Of a DNA stretch of 64,000 bases, positions 11,526 through 23,778 are shown in pieces. The DNA is from Pyxicephalus adspersus (taxonomy: Eukaryota; Chordata; Amphibia; Anura; Pyxicephalidae), in contig NC_092868.1 of the NCBI RefSeq assembly GCF_032062135.1, positions 48,465,163 to 48,529,162 on the forward strand, read 5' to 3'. Numbering within the stretch: the stretch's first letter is position 1; every line of letters starts with the position of its first letter. Below the pieces are notes generated by a model that was given only the letters and a program-made list of their open reading frames with translations, searched no databases and had not been told where the DNA came from. The translations under genes and the position numbers were made by a program.

Positions 11526-14224
11526 GGCGAGTCTTTGTGCAAGCAAGCAAACTGGGTCTTCCAAAAGGCATCCCAATTCTTTCAAATTTAAATGATAAAA
11601 TAAAATAAAATCTCTCTGTAAAACTTGGTACAGTACATGTGAAAAATTCAACCAAAAACATTAATAAACTTGACCCTTTGATATTGTAACTTTCCTTTAA
11701 AATAAGGTTGCTGTTGCTTACATGACCTGTTAAACAGACCCCAGGGACAAATAAAATGGCATTTTTATTGTATACCGTAGCATTTTTCAACCACCTGAAT
11801 TTTTTTTTTCTGCTTTAATTCATCTGGCAGAATCATTTTCTTCCAAAATTTTGTCACTACTAATAGGCCAGTCTCTGTAAATTATTTTACAGATACACTA
11901 ACCAGACCCAATGTTCCCAAAGCAGTATTATTAGAATTCCAAACGTTACTTGTTTCCACAAGATTATATCAGTGATGAGGTAGTGTATAATGGCATATGA
12001 CACTAGAAAAGGAAATGAGATATGCCACCTCTTGTTCATCCAATGTACTTACATAGGCTGCCAATAGATGAACCATTGAAAAAGAAAAAAAAAGAAAAGC
12101 TTGAGAGTCAATTTTCAGATGAGCTATTTATGGACTTTCATCATTTCTTAAGAAGTTCTACATTTTAAATGGGAATATAGAAGCTACAAAAATGTATCAG
12201 ATACTTGGTTAGTTTCTGTAATTCTTTTCTACAATGACGATTTGCATACCATGGGAAATCTAGTTGATTTTAATTTATGTTATTTATGTTAAAAACATTT
12301 CACTGGAAAGTGGAGAAATACCTGGCTGCATCTGTAAAGAAACATGTGCCCTGCCAAAGTAGACCAAAGACAAAGGTTCACTGCTCACTAAGTATCATAT
12401 ATAATTTTATTGATGCCTTTGTTTCAGCTGTGAAATTTTCTCTTGGCCATCACAAGACAGTCCAGGGTGTCTGAGTCCCCAATATACCCTTTGCTCCCCC
12501 ATCAATGTTGCTGGAAGTGGGAATTGGAAGTCTTCTGGATGATTGGTGGTGCTCTAATTGGTCCTCACCCAATATGACAGTGCAAAGCCAATCATAAAGT
12601 GAGATGAGGAACATGTTCCTCCATTCCCAAATGGCACCAAGGAAAGGTGAATATGTCCTGACAAGGAGGAAGTCATTGCGTTGAAGCCTTCTGTCTTCAA
12701 AGCTCAGCAGATTCCTTCTTCTCCATGCACAGTCATTGGGATAAATAATGAAAATTGCAAATATGTATAGTGCTGACATGTACTGATACATTTACAGTAC
12801 ATTGTGTTTAATATATTTATGTGGTGCTGGTATACACCACAGTAGTTTTCATACGACGTACAGTAGACCAATTTAGTCCCCACCTCAGGGGACCTTACGG
12901 TTCAAAGGATATGATGTTCATAGGCTCCTTCTTGATCCTCCCAACCTTCTTTTTTATTTTTGCTAAATATTTTATTAGGTTTGTGTAATGTACAAGACAT
13001 AGAATGGAATTGAAATACGAAGTACAGGAAGGAGGTGAAGGTAATATCAAACAATGGAAAAAGCTATACATACTACAAAAAGTGGCTAAACACATAAACT
13101 GTAGTACAAAAGTACAAAGTCCAAGCAACACAGGTGTAAACATGTAGGAAGCTATAGCAATGGTATACCATAGATGGCTTTGCCATTTGAGGAAAGCATA
13201 CATCAAGTAATGGAACATAAAGGATTAAAGCAGGTTGTTCCATGTTATGGTAAAACTGTTGTATGGATTTGAGAAATGCTTCATGGTAGATATTCGATAG
13301 ATTGAGAAACAATGTCTGTAATTGCCAGGTTCCAGAATATCAAATTCAGACATATACACCCTGTATAACAAACATCCACCAAGTAGCCTGATTAAATAAA
13401 AACAGAGTAAAAAATAATAGCAAAGAAGAGAAGAACTGAGAAATAATTAAGGGGCAGAGGGTGAGTGGGGAAAGGTCTAGGTATAGGGCTAGGAACAGTC
13501 CACCATGCCCATGCCTCATGGCTTTTGCAAGCCCTGCAAAACACTTGGACCAGATATGCTTTAAACCTGGGGAAGTCCTTGAATACTGTTCAAGCCATCC
13601 AAGCAAAGGTATCATTCATATTGGTCTTTCTCTAAAGCAACCAACTGATCCATATGTTGAATATGGTCCTTTGTGCTTTCTGATGCAGAGTTTACTAATG
13701 AGGTTTCCATAGTCAAGTAATCACAGGAGACCTCTTCTTTAGCTTTGTGCATGGGCCCTGTAGGCCCATGGGCCATAATTGTATGCCCAAACTGTAAGAT
13801 AAGGGAGCATGGTTAGGTTGATCAGACCTTCAGGGATCCAGGAAGGTATGCTGTGTCTTCTACATAGCCAACTCTCGTGAGTTTAGCATTATGCCCTCAG
13901 TTTTATGCACACCTTCAGCCAATCAGAGCACAGGATTTATAGCTTTTTAGAACCTGTAATTAATTTGGATGTTCACAGTTCCAGGTTCCATTACACTATC
14001 CTTTACAGCAAAGCTATAAATTTCTCTTTGAAAATACACATTAAGGTTTTTTTTTCTTGCAAAAAACAATGCCAAGTCATGATGAATTATCCAAAACCAT
14101 TGATAGAGCTTTTCACATCTAAATGGCATTTCCTGCTTTTTTTTTATCAATTGTTCTTGATGTATTCTGTTTGCTCGCTCATTTATCACATTGCTTTGCT
14201 TTCTGTCTCTGCCTTTCTGTACAG

Positions 14225-14312
14225 GTCTTGCGGTCCACCAGATAATCACCATCACTGTCTCCCTAATCATGGTCATTGCAGCATTGATAACAACTCTCGT
14301 GCTGAAAAATTG
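14225..14312 (+). CDS. AJAP1: AJAP1 transmembrane exon
   Basis: AJAP1 is a single-pass type I membrane protein of epithelial and neural cells, linked to E-cadherin/catenin junctions and to the basolateral surface. This 88-nt exon begins and ends with two bases of split codons. It encodes 28 whole residues: a short LAVHQ lead, then a hydrophobic segment of about 21 residues (IITITVSLIMVIAALITTLV) and a stop-transfer LKN followed by a split Cys. The residues match my recollection of the vertebrate AJAP1 transmembrane segment closely. The acceptor is a strong polypyrimidine tract with TACAG and the donor is G|GTAAGG. The split TG joins the C at 27578 to give the Cys-Cys pair expected in the family. 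A 149-residue ORF across the exon is in another frame and is spurious. The identification rests on all three exons together. Confidence 0.95.
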
Positions 14313-14756
14313 GTAAGGATCACTCCTAATCCTTTTATACCTAATGATATGTAGTCTATCAATAACATAAATAAGGGCTTAAGTAAGTTGCTGCAGAGAA
14401 GAGAATGTGGTCTGTAGATGTGTCCCATTTCCTTTGGGTTCAGTAATATCCTCTTCTTACAACACTCTCAATAAAGAGTGTCTGATCCCAAGGACAACAA
14501 AAAAATAATATATTGAAGCTTACCTGTACATTTTTTAAGGTTAGGAATTGTTTGTGCTTGCAAAAAAAAAACAAAAATACCAGTTGATCCAGTCAGATAT
14601 CTTGAAACTTTATGTGCACTGAAGGTAAATCTTTTAAATGTTATTAGCCTTCCCAGCTATCTTAAACTGTAAACTTAGAAACAACTCCCATCTATGTAAA
14701 GGATATTGGGACACAGGGGGATGTATAAAGTGCATATCATAAGATCAGCCTAGGGT

Positions 14757-15347
14757 GGCCTCTTTCAATCCTTTTATCATTGGGGAACAATCTAGGGCCT
14801 TTTTTTGACCATTTTTTGACGCTTGAGCTGTCATCAGGGTTTACCTTTCCTCAGCCAATCACAGAACACTGGAAGTGATGAATAGGGAAACTTGTCCCCA
14901 TTTAACCTCTAGTGCCCAGGGATCCCACACTGACATTGTGGGATAACCTATAAAAAATAAGTTAGTTACACAAAACACACACATTCAATAAATAATTTTA
15001 AAACATTTTACACATCGAATCCCGTGTTTTTTGGGTCAGGTCTATCCAATTTCGAACAGCCATATTCGGGTCAAATATAAGGACAACCCGAATTCGAACA
15101 CCTACACTAGAAATAACAGGTCCTAAAGGAATCCCTGCTTTTATCTCTATATCCACAATTTACAGTACATAGGTGTGGTGGTCAAGATGAAAAATGCCTC
15201 TTAAATTGCTGGCCATTGGGAAGAATGTCACTTACAGAGAGCCAAAAAAAAATTGGTGTCAGATAAAATGACCTGAGAGGCACTAATTGCTCAAGGAACT
15301 CCTAGCAAGGAATGAATCTTAGGGTTCATGGTTGAGAAACAGTGTTG
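14757..15347 (+). mobile_element. hAT-Charlie-like MITE interrupted by a second hAT element
   Basis: The left fragment, about 14757-14800 (TTTCAATCCTTTTATCATTG then GGGAAC), and the right fragment, 15112-15347 (ATATCCACAATTTACAGTAC and ending GGTTGAGAAACAGTGTT), are two halves of the family also present at 21018, 23779, 41316 and 51830. Between them lies foreign DNA ending at 15107 in AACACCTACACTA, which is the terminal inverted repeat of the hAT family at 18972-20897. The younger element therefore appears to have jumped into the older MITE. Its left terminus is not recognisable, so no target duplication could be confirmed. Confidence 0.65.
14815..15107 (-). mobile_element. Truncated non-autonomous hAT element, TAGTGT family
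   Basis: On the minus strand the element begins TAGTGTAGGTGTTCGAATTC and continues GGGTTGTCC, almost identical to the left end at 18972 (TAGTGTTGATGTTCGAATTC, GGGTTGTCC). Inside are words shared with the other copies: CCTTTCCTCAGCCAATCACA, CATTTAACCTCTAGTGC and CACAATG-type palindromes. The left part is missing. Confidence 0.65.
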
Positions 15348-15925
15348 TTTAAATATAGGTAGAGTAAAGTGAATGCACGTTCCCGACCTAGTTAAGGAAA
15401 TTAGTTCATGGTAGGGTCACTAGGCAAGAAAAAGGGAAAAAAAACTAATAAAGCTACCACATCTCACTGATAATCTCTAATAATATTAATAATAAAATGT
15501 TTCTTGGATTCAGATAAGCTAAGGTAAATAAGTTTAAACAAAAATTGTGTAATTTTTAGTTAGCATTTGTATGTGGTTAAATAACTGAAGTGTTATCCTT
15601 AAAGTTTAACCATGAGCAAAACCAAAAATCACACAATACAATTTGCCTGTAGCATTTGCACTTTTGTAGAATCAAAAATTAAACCCTTGACCCCCTAGGG
15701 GATGGAGAGGGATTACAAATCACAATGTTGCGCTGCATTTCTGTATTTTTGTTATGAGACATAGGGGCTTCCTTATTCAACTGTATACAAGAATAAATGA
15801 AGGGAGAGATCACCACTCTTAGAAGTGACAGATTTTTTTGTTGCATTACCTGACATCACCCAACATGTTTCTCAGAGTCTCTGCTTCACCAGGGCTTGAA
15901 AAACTTACATATGTATAAACAGGTA

Positions 15926-16939
15926 TTAACCTCCTGGACGTTACACTGATGTCTAGATTTCTGTACCAAAAGCGGTACACTGTTTTTCATGAATTTTTTT
16001 TTTTAAATTGTAGACCTGTAAGTTACAGAAATATGTCCGAACAAGGGTCTAGTAGATATCATGAATATAAAAAAGTTCGAAACACACAATCATGTAAAAA
16101 AAAAAAATGTACTTTTAATAAAAATAAATAAAAAACACAAAAATCAGCTTAACCCCCCTAGCGTTCTAATTCTGTCAGTTTTTTGATGCAAAAAGTGATC
16201 CTATTTTTATGTGTTTATATTATGGGCTTGTAATTCTTAGGATTAACTCCCGGGTATGATTTTATTTATTAAAATTTTATTTATTTATTATATTATTAGA
16301 ATTTTATTTATTTATTATAATATAATCATAAATTATAATATAATACATAGTTATAAATAATAATTTTTTTAAAAAAATGAAATAATAGACAACAATGTAA
16401 TCTAAAAATAAAATATAAAATTAAAAATGTACTTTTATTTTTATTTCATGTTGTGTGGTGTTTTTGTACTGTAAAAACCATTTAAAAGCAAATTACATTG
16501 TAATCTGTTTTTAAATTTCCCTCCCAGACACACCCCCTATACATCACCAATCACATCACCCGGAAGATGACTCATCCTCCGGGGTGATGTGAGTGGGGAT
16601 TTCCCTGCCCTGCTCACACAGGCACACAGACGCTGGAGCTGCTGCTGCTCGCATCTCCAGAGAAATGCAAAGCACAATGTAGGATTTCTGCATTGTGCTT
16701 CACATCTCACTGCAGATGCCAGCAGCAATAGCAAATTTTTCATTGCTGCTGGAGGAGCTGCGGGGACCGGGTAAGTATTTTCTTTCAGTTGTAATCCGAT
16801 TGTCATACAATGTATGACAATCGGATTGCAATATAACGTTTGTTTATTTTTTTAACCACCTGAGAAAAGTTTGGGTTTAACACTTTTTGCAAGTGTTTTT
16901 ACCCCAAACCAAGGTCGGGTTTATCGCTCAGGTGGTTAA
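15926..16939. mobile_element. TTAA-flanked composite of MITE-like elements
   Basis: TTAA precedes a CCTCCTGGACG end at 15926, a CCCCCCTAGCG end at 16149 and a CCACCTGAG end at 16852, and the composite closes with CTCAGGTGGTTAA at 16939. TTAA target sites are characteristic of the piggyBac superfamily. The centre has two hairpins: 16552-16590 (CATCACCCGGA against TCCGGGGTGATG) and 16793-16827 (15-base arms, five-base loop). A very AT-rich block (TTTATTTATTATA words) fills 16255-16400. No transposase coding is visible. The superfamily is inferred from the TTAA ends only. Confidence 0.5.
16852..16939. mobile_element. 88-bp TTAA-ended palindromic unit
   Basis: The unit opens with TTAACCACCTGAG and closes with the exact complement CTCAGGTGGTTAA. 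Inside, AGTTTGGGTTTAACACTT is opposed by AAGTGTTTTTACCCCAAAC, so nearly the whole unit folds back on itself. It could be the end of the composite above or a very short MITE inserted in it. Confidence 0.6.
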
Positions 16940-17204
16940 ACTACAAAGGTTACAAAACAAATAATATTGATTTATGTAAATCATGTGGAATCAAAATACC
17001 ACCTTACTCAAACAAGTATTAGTGGAAAAAACTTACCCTTGACCGTAATCTTAAAAAAATTAGTAATTATTAGTAATTATTAAAATGGTTTTATTATTAA
17101 CACAGCACTAAAGAAAACTTTGGACTTTAAGGGTGAAAAGCAACACTATAACAATGTAATATTGCTTTAAAAAAATCATAAAAATTCTAAAGACAGACAC
17201 ATGT

Positions 17205-17245
17205 TTCCTAAAGAAACAGTTTAAAGCGAAACGCGTAGCGAAAAA
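17205..17245 (+). ncRNA. Decayed hammerhead-like motif
   Basis: GCGAAACGCGTAGCG at 17226-17240 is preceded by CTAAAGAAACAG, a degraded form of the CTGAAGAAG box of the other copies. Stem II is not convincing. Probably a fossil of the same family. Confidence 0.35.
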
Positions 17246-18654
17246 TTACTCAAGTCAGCGTGTTAATGTTGTTTTTAAGATAAAATAAAGTTGTTTACAA
17301 TGTTGTATACATTTTAAGGAGTTTTTAGTGGACAATATTTCTTAAATAATTAAATTTGTAATTTAACTCCCTCCTCTTTTTTTATTGTTGATGCTATTCA
17401 GTGATGTGCTGCCTCTACCCTGTTATGTGTTATCCAATTTTGATATATTTATTGGTTATACTAAAATATAATATATATACAGTTTCCAAAGCTTGGCTTT
17501 GGGAAATAAAAAAGGAGGGGTTTACAGCAGCAAATATATTGTACATATATAAATATATCTTTACATATATACATACATATATACATCAGTATATTACATA
17601 CAGGCATATTTTGTCATTTATAGTCACAAAAACAGTTACATAAAGTCAGTTTTCATTAGGGGGAAAATCCATAAAAGTATACAGTGTACAATGTGTTCTT
17701 AATTCAAAAGACTTTGATACTGTATAACTTAATGCATATGTACAGTAAATACCTTAAAAGCAATACAATGCATTCTGTTGCTATTCATATTTTAAGCCTT
17801 CACAATATATTTTGTTGAAACAAAGTTTCTGTGTTCTTAAGAAGAAAAAGAATAAATAATTGTAAGTTATTCAAGTTCATGCAAATACATATAGGATTTC
17901 ATTTAACTGAATCCATTATTCTTTTTTTTTCCTATTTACGCATCCTTGAATAAACCCTTTGATTTTGAAAAAGTACTGTAGGGAAAAATAAATTATTGTT
18001 TTCCTCTACAGTGTTCTCAAAGACTACCTGTGGAGCTTTTTATTGGAAATTGCAGTATGTCTGCAAACACGAAAAAAACATAACGTTACAGTAATTATAG
18101 ACCATGGTTACCTTGCGGTATCTGAAAGGCTTGAAAACTATGGAGTTCTTTAAAAAAATATAGTTGATGTAGACCTAAAAGAGAGAGTGACACGAGAGGC
18201 TGACTTAACAAGACCTTCTATTAAAGTGTGCAAATCAAATTTTAAATATTTATATATATTCAATATCAGAGGCCCCTGTCACATGTTACTAGTAAGAACC
18301 AGTAAAACATTCTCTGCACGAAACTGAAGGATATCAATTTAGTGCACAGAAAGTTACAAGGACAACAGAAACTTGGCAAGAGCAGCAAGGAGTCACGTTT
18401 CTCATTCTGCCACTTGTGGCGACTTAACACCACCATAATTACTAACTTGTGCAATGGAAACTATCAAGTACTTCTCTGAAAATTTAAGAAAGTTTCAAAC
18501 ATCTTACTCACCCAGCTCCTGAGGGGGCAACCTATACTATACCTATACTTTTTTAATTGATGGGTTATTGATAGATATTGATGGATATTGATGGATATCT
18601 TTCTAATAATGTTATATACTACTTTTATGTACATAATGTATCACTCTCCATGAA

Positions 18655-18695
18655 TTCCCCGAGGAAGCCTGTAGGCGAAGCGCCTCAGAATAGGA
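18655..18695 (+). ncRNA. Decayed hammerhead-like motif
   Basis: CCGAGGAA is followed by stem II GCC-TGTA-GGC (perfect three-base arms), then GAAG where GAAA is expected, CGCC and TC. Both catalytic boxes carry one substitution, so activity is not expected. Confidence 0.45.
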
Positions 18696-19135
18696 GTCAT
18701 TATACCTTTGCACTCCCAACAACTTATTGATTAGGGATTCATTGTTTAGATACATGGTCTTATCTCCCATGAAGTTTTGAATGGGAGTGACCAAGCTATT
18801 TCACATGTGTATTGAAATTTTGTGTACTACTCACTATATTTTGTTTGAATGTAATACAATTAAGTTTGTTGTGAAAAAGACCCCAGCATTTTCTCCTTTC
18901 TTTGTTTTATAACCTTCAGTTTACTATATGGGTTGGTGGCATTTTTTTTCAAGCCATGCATACCTGTCTACTAGTGTTGATGTTCGAATTCGGGTTGTCC
19001 CTATATTCGACCCGAATACGACTGTTCGAATTCGGGTATACCCGAACCGAATTTTGCTGCATTCGTTAGTATGTGTTTTTTATTTTAAACTTTTTTTTTT
19101 TTTTTTTTTACTTGTTTTTTTTTTTTTTTTTACAG

Positions 19136-19680
19136 GTTATCCTACAATGACATTATGAATCATAATGTCATTGTGGGATTCTCGGACCATGGGAACTGTG
19201 CGGTCACAGTTAATTGAAAGCAGGTGCCTTCAATAAGCTGTAACCGCAGGCAATAGGAGGGCAATGAATAGAAATACTATGTCCATTCATACCTTTTCTG
19301 CTCTGTGATTGGCTGAGAAATAGACCAATCACAGAGCAGTAGAGGTATGAATGGACATAGTATTTCCATTCAACCTCTATTGCCCTCGTATTGCCTCCAG
19401 GATCAGGGGAGCAGAGCTGTCAGCATAAAGCTCCGCTGATTGCTCTGCTCCCTGAGTTGCTGAGGAAAGGGAAATCCTGATCAGGCTTTCCCTTTCCTCA
19501 GGGAGCAGAGCAATCAGCGGAGCTTTATGCTGACAGCTCTGCTCCCCTGATCCTAAAGCCAATACGAGGGCAATAGAGGTTGAATTAATTTTCAATTAAC
19601 TGTGACCGCACAGTTCCCATGGTCCAGGAATCCCACAATGACATTATGATTCATAATGTCATTGTAGGATAACCTGTAAA
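19136..19680. repeat. Compound palindrome inside the hAT element
   Basis: Outer arms pair 19136-19220 with 19590-19676 (GGTTATCCTACAATGACATT at the left, its complement at the right; also CCATGGGAACTGTGCGGTCA against its complement). Within them sit two further hairpins: one centred near 19318 (CTCTGTGATTGG against CCAATCACAGAG, extended by GGTATGAATGGACATAG) and one centred near 19470 (CAGGGGAGCAGAGCTGTCAG and AGCATAAAGCTCCGC against their complements). The whole forms a cruciform-like three-hairpin structure. Confidence 0.88.
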
Positions 19681-20150
19681 AAAATAAAAAAAACAAGTTT
19701 AAAATAAAAAACACATACGAAATAAATAATTTAAGAAAAAAAAAAAAAAAGAGTTAAATTACACAAACACACACATTAATAAAATAATTTTAAATTAAAG
19801 CCTTGTCCTATTTTTTACTTATATTTTAACCCTTTCAGGGAATGAGTAAGGGGTTTTATGTACCCCTGTACTCATTCCCTAGGGTGGGGCGGTGGAGATC
19901 TGGGAGTCTCCTTATTAAAGGGGGTTCCAGATTCCAAAGTCCTGCTAAAAATGTTTATAAAAGCCCCCATTGTTTACAATGAAAGCTTTCATTAAAGCTT
20001 GAAAAAGCTTGAGTTCAATGGAAGCGTTTTCTCGCGTTTATCCAGCGTTTTAATTTTTTAAATGTTGCAAGCAATGTTTAAGATAACACTCAAAAACGTG
20101 CCTGAAGGAAACGTCCTGGTGTAGATTAGCCCATGGGAATGCAGTCCGTG

Positions 20151-20579
20151 TAGACTAAAGCTGCATACACACGTCCAATATTTATCGTTAGAAACAACCG
20201 ATGAACAACCGATTGGCCAAAAAAAGGGACCAAGGACACCGACGAACGAGGATTGTCGTTGGAAATGAACGACCGCCACGGTGGATCTGATTGGCCAACA
20301 ATCTTTCACTATCTATCGTGTGTATGGTAGTTCAGTGATTGTGCATGTTTCTGCGGTACACTTTCTCTTTTACATGTCCCTCCCTGCATCGTTCAAACGA
20401 TTGTATCTGGTGTGTGGACACTCTTGCTGGATTAAATATGAACAATCATATTGTTACAGCATGTACAGAATTGTGCACAATATGATTGTTCAAGTATAAT
20501 CGTGCATAATCGTTGATCGGTCGTAATTGTTCATTGTCTAACAATAATTATTGGAAGTGTGTACCTAGCTTTAGCCTAA
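20151..20579. mobile_element. MITE nested in the hAT element
   Basis: The left end reads TAGACTAAAGCTGCATACAC then ACGTCCAATA; the complement of the right end reads TAGGCTAAAGCTAGGTACAC then ACTTCCAATA. These are about 30-base inverted termini of a 0.43-kb non-coding element. Inside, 20438-20490 is a hairpin with arms TGAACAATCATATTGT and ACAATATGATTGTTCA. No clean target duplication was seen. Confidence 0.7.
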
Positions 20580-21017
20580 AATTGATTTGACAGGTGCTCT
20601 TTAATCTTCATGTAAAGCACAGGGGTATGGAATAGGGTTATGTATCTTTTTATATTGTATCTTTTTATGTATCCTTTTACAATGTATCTCTTTATAATGT
20701 ATCTTTTATGTATCCTTTTATAATGTATCTTTTTACATCTGTTTGGAGGCTGTAGAAGCTCCACACAGTGCTGAAACAAACCCGAATTTTTCTCCCATTG
20801 ACATGGGATTCGAATTTGAATTCGACCACCCGAATTTTTTTGCTATATTCGGCCGAATAGCTGTCGAATCGAATAGTGAGCTATTCGACCAACACTACTG
20901 TCTACCTTGTCGAATTCCAATGCCCTTGTAACTTCCCATGCAGTAAACAATATCACAAAAAATGTTAGCAGCTTTCTTAGCAGTCTTCTGCAAACTTCAA
21001 TGCAGTATTCAGTATTT

Positions 21018-21228
21018 CAGTGTTTCTTGACCTTTTAAAGATAGGGGAACCCTAAAATAACTTTTAGGACATCAAGGAACCACTTTTATAATTACTATAT
21101 CCACAACTCACAGTACATGCTACCCTTACTGATAGCCAAAAAGGTTACTGGTAACCAGTAAACTGACCTCAGAGTCACAAATTGCCCATTGCTCAAGGAA
21201 CCACTGGAGGAACCCTAGGAACGCTGTG
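21018..21228 (+). mobile_element. hAT-Charlie-like MITE
   Basis: Begins CAGTGTTTCTTGACC, close to the CAGTGTTTCTCAACC terminus of Charlie-type hAT elements, and contains the family words ACTATATCCACAACTCACAG, AATTGCCCATTGCTCAAGG and GGAGGAACCCTAGG. Non-coding. Confidence 0.65.
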
Positions 21229-23778
21229 ATGAGAGGAAGAGGTGTTTGTTATCCAAATTAAAAGACCGGTTTAGGTTAACAATACCCCTCCTCCATAAAT
21301 ACAGTGCATGTAGGTTACATCGTCACTCTAGGATAGGTCAGGTTAAAATAAAGAAAAAGCCTGAAAAGAAATAATTGGAGCCAATACATGCATAGACTAA
21401 TAAACTGCAATATTTAAAGTATTTTGTCCCGGGATTAGATACACTTTAATATTGATGGGATAGATATTTATATCATCAAACTCAATATACCATGCACTTT
21501 AGGTCCACCGGTTGACATCCAGCATGTAGCAGGTGCCATTTGTTACTATCCTTGTAACAGTTCCATCAGAAACAGGAAAGAAATGAGCAGAATCAGGTCA
21601 GCGAGGCAGGAAACAATTGCTACAGAGGAGATGAAGGATCAATCCATAGTGAAATGAGATCGGAGAAGTGTTTAGAGACAGCAGGACAAAGATGGGGCAG
21701 CTCAGGGTCACACTCTGGAAAATTATCCAAATAATACATGATTCTCTCATTTTGTGGATAGAAATAAACGAACGAGCACCAGGAAACAGGAAGAGTAGGG
21801 CGCTGATCTGTTCTAAGGATAATGGCATAATTGCGAGCAGATGTCACACTGCCAGGACATCAATCTAGTTTTACTTTACACATGTCAGAAGAAAAGACTA
21901 ACAGTGTGACTAGCACGATACAAGGGAAAGTTATATTTTTTACTGTGGAACTTTGGTCAAGGTTAAAAAATTGCATTTACAATAATAGTAACATAGCATG
22001 TATTGTTATCTGAAACCCCCCCACCAACACCACCTGTCTTGAACCAACCAGTAGACACATTCATTTCCAACTTTCTGACAACACTGTTTAGACATGTAGT
22101 TTCAAATGGACTTTAAAATGGAACTTAATAAAAATTGTTACCAAGCAGGTTCATTATTGCAGAATGGACAGGCAATGACTCTTCTTCAATTTATTAAACT
22201 TACTTGTCAGAGCATAAATATTTAATTACACATGGGAATTCTTTCAGTCCTGGTAGCACTACGAAATACACATTTTAGAATTAATGGCTGCTTCAAATTT
22301 AGCTTTTTCAGTGCTGTTTGTATAGTTGGTCCAGTGGCAAAATAGGTGATTTTTTAAATTTCCTACCTAAAAAAAGGGATCAACCTCACCCCTCCTTGCT
22401 ACTTCCAATGCTGTCTCCTTCACCCAGGTCTCTTTAGGGTTCCAGATCATTGCCAATCCTAATCGGGCATCCAAGAATGCTATACGTCCTGTGTATAGGC
22501 ATGACAATTCATTCAATGCTGACAGGCGGGTAATACCAGGATTCCCAGCATCTTATACTAAGTTGGTAAATTTATTTTATTGCAGAAGGGATATCACCTG
22601 TCCCTTCTATAAGAACAAACCTATCTGCTCTCATTTTTTTTACTTTTCCACCTAAAAGCTATACTCCAACCACAGAAAACGTAATTGAATATATTCATCA
22701 ATTATAAAAATTCCATGTTGTGTGCACCAAATGCTTTTGTAGACCCAAATATTACCAGAGATTTACCCCATATCCTATGCAGAGACAAAACTAGGGGGGG
22801 GGGGGCGGTTCTCTGCTGCAATATGCCTTGAAAATTCCATTGCAGAGGGACTGTTTTCTAATTGATTAATTCAAACCCCATTATACTATTAGGAATGTAT
22901 TTGTGCAGATGTGTACATTTACAGAAAGGTCCATTTTAAACTGTCTTCATCTTACTGATTGTTTGTGTTTTTGTGCCTTGTGTATTTTTTTGTTAGGTGC
23001 TACGTAAAAAAGTTGTGATTTTGCTTTAGGTTTTTGCCTAAAATTGTTCTATTTTAAAATATAAAAGTGAAAAAAGTTGTATGTGTCACTCAAATGTAAT
23101 TGCATTGAATATTACATTCCATGTGAGTTAATAATTTACTTGTACTGAATCCAGGTGAAGACGTCTTTTGTAGAACTTTTTTTTTACAGCACAATATTGA
23201 CTCATATATAACCTTCCATTTCCATTGGAAAAATTGCTAAAGTGTATGCAAGTACATAATGGAATTGGTGAAAGTACAACACGCAACTGTTAATTATTTA
23301 GAGAGAGAATTGCTAAACTTGGCTGCGGGGAGGAAACATTTTTCAACAGGCCCAGGGTTTTTATTTTATTGAACATAAGAAACATATAAATACTGTGTTC
23401 CTAGTATACCAAAAACTTGTCTGGACTGTTATCTTTGAGAACAAATTTACCGAAAACCTCCATCACTTTAGCCGCCTGGTAGCTTTTGAGTTATTGGAGA
23501 CAGTTGGATGAAAATTGCTTGTGCTTTTCAATAAATCCAGCGAGGAGGTCTCTTTCTTACTGCTTCAACTAACAAGTGACATCAAGCTTTCCTCAAATGA
23601 CACAGAGTCACTGAGGATTCTGTAAAAATGTTTTAAACTTTAGCATACAAATGGAGAACATTAAAAAAAGATTTGTTTTTTGGCTGTTTTTTAGCGGTTT
23701 AGTTATACTAAAAATCTTATCTTAGTTATACTAAATCTTGGAAGACAACATTTAGGATTGAACCTTTAGGATTAATGC

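Larger units (their letters stand above)
1..14224 (+). other. AJAP1: AJAP1 intron (partial), upstream of the transmembrane exon
   Basis: This stretch is read as intron because it ends in a pyrimidine-rich tract and an AG directly before the transmembrane exon, and no credible coding exon was seen in it. The ectodomain exon expected upstream of the transmembrane exon is not visible, so the intron probably begins before base 1. It holds a minisatellite near the left edge, a TA microsatellite, a Penelope-like foldback and an inverted-repeat MITE, listed separately. The remainder is AT-rich DNA in which I see no gene. The stretches 6290-6560 and 8620-8880 are rich in TAATTA-type cores and free of repeat families I recognise. 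Confidence 0.7.
18972..20897. mobile_element. Non-autonomous hAT element, 1.93 kb, with intact 8-bp target duplication
   Basis: The element is flanked on both sides by CTGTCTAC (18964-18971 and 20898-20905), an exact 8-bp duplication of the size made by hAT transposases. The termini are inverted: TAGTGTTGATGTTCGAA at the left, and the complement of the right end reads TAGTGTTGGTCGAATAG. The interior has TTCGAATTCGGGT words near both ends, a large compound palindrome (19136-19680), A/T homopolymer tracts, and a further MITE (20151-20579). No transposase ORF is present, so it must have been moved by an enzyme encoded elsewhere. Relatives are at 14815-15107 and 55615-56070. Confidence 0.85.

Noticed and set aside
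11397..11790. 126- and 84-residue ORFs on the minus strand with hydrophobic stretches
   Set aside because: They translate a polypurine tract, giving Phe/Leu/Ser runs; there is no coding signal around it.
13905..14354. 149-residue ORF overlapping the transmembrane exon
   Set aside because: It runs in a different frame from the AJAP1 codons, begins in intron and shows no domain; the exon's own frame gives the conserved protein.
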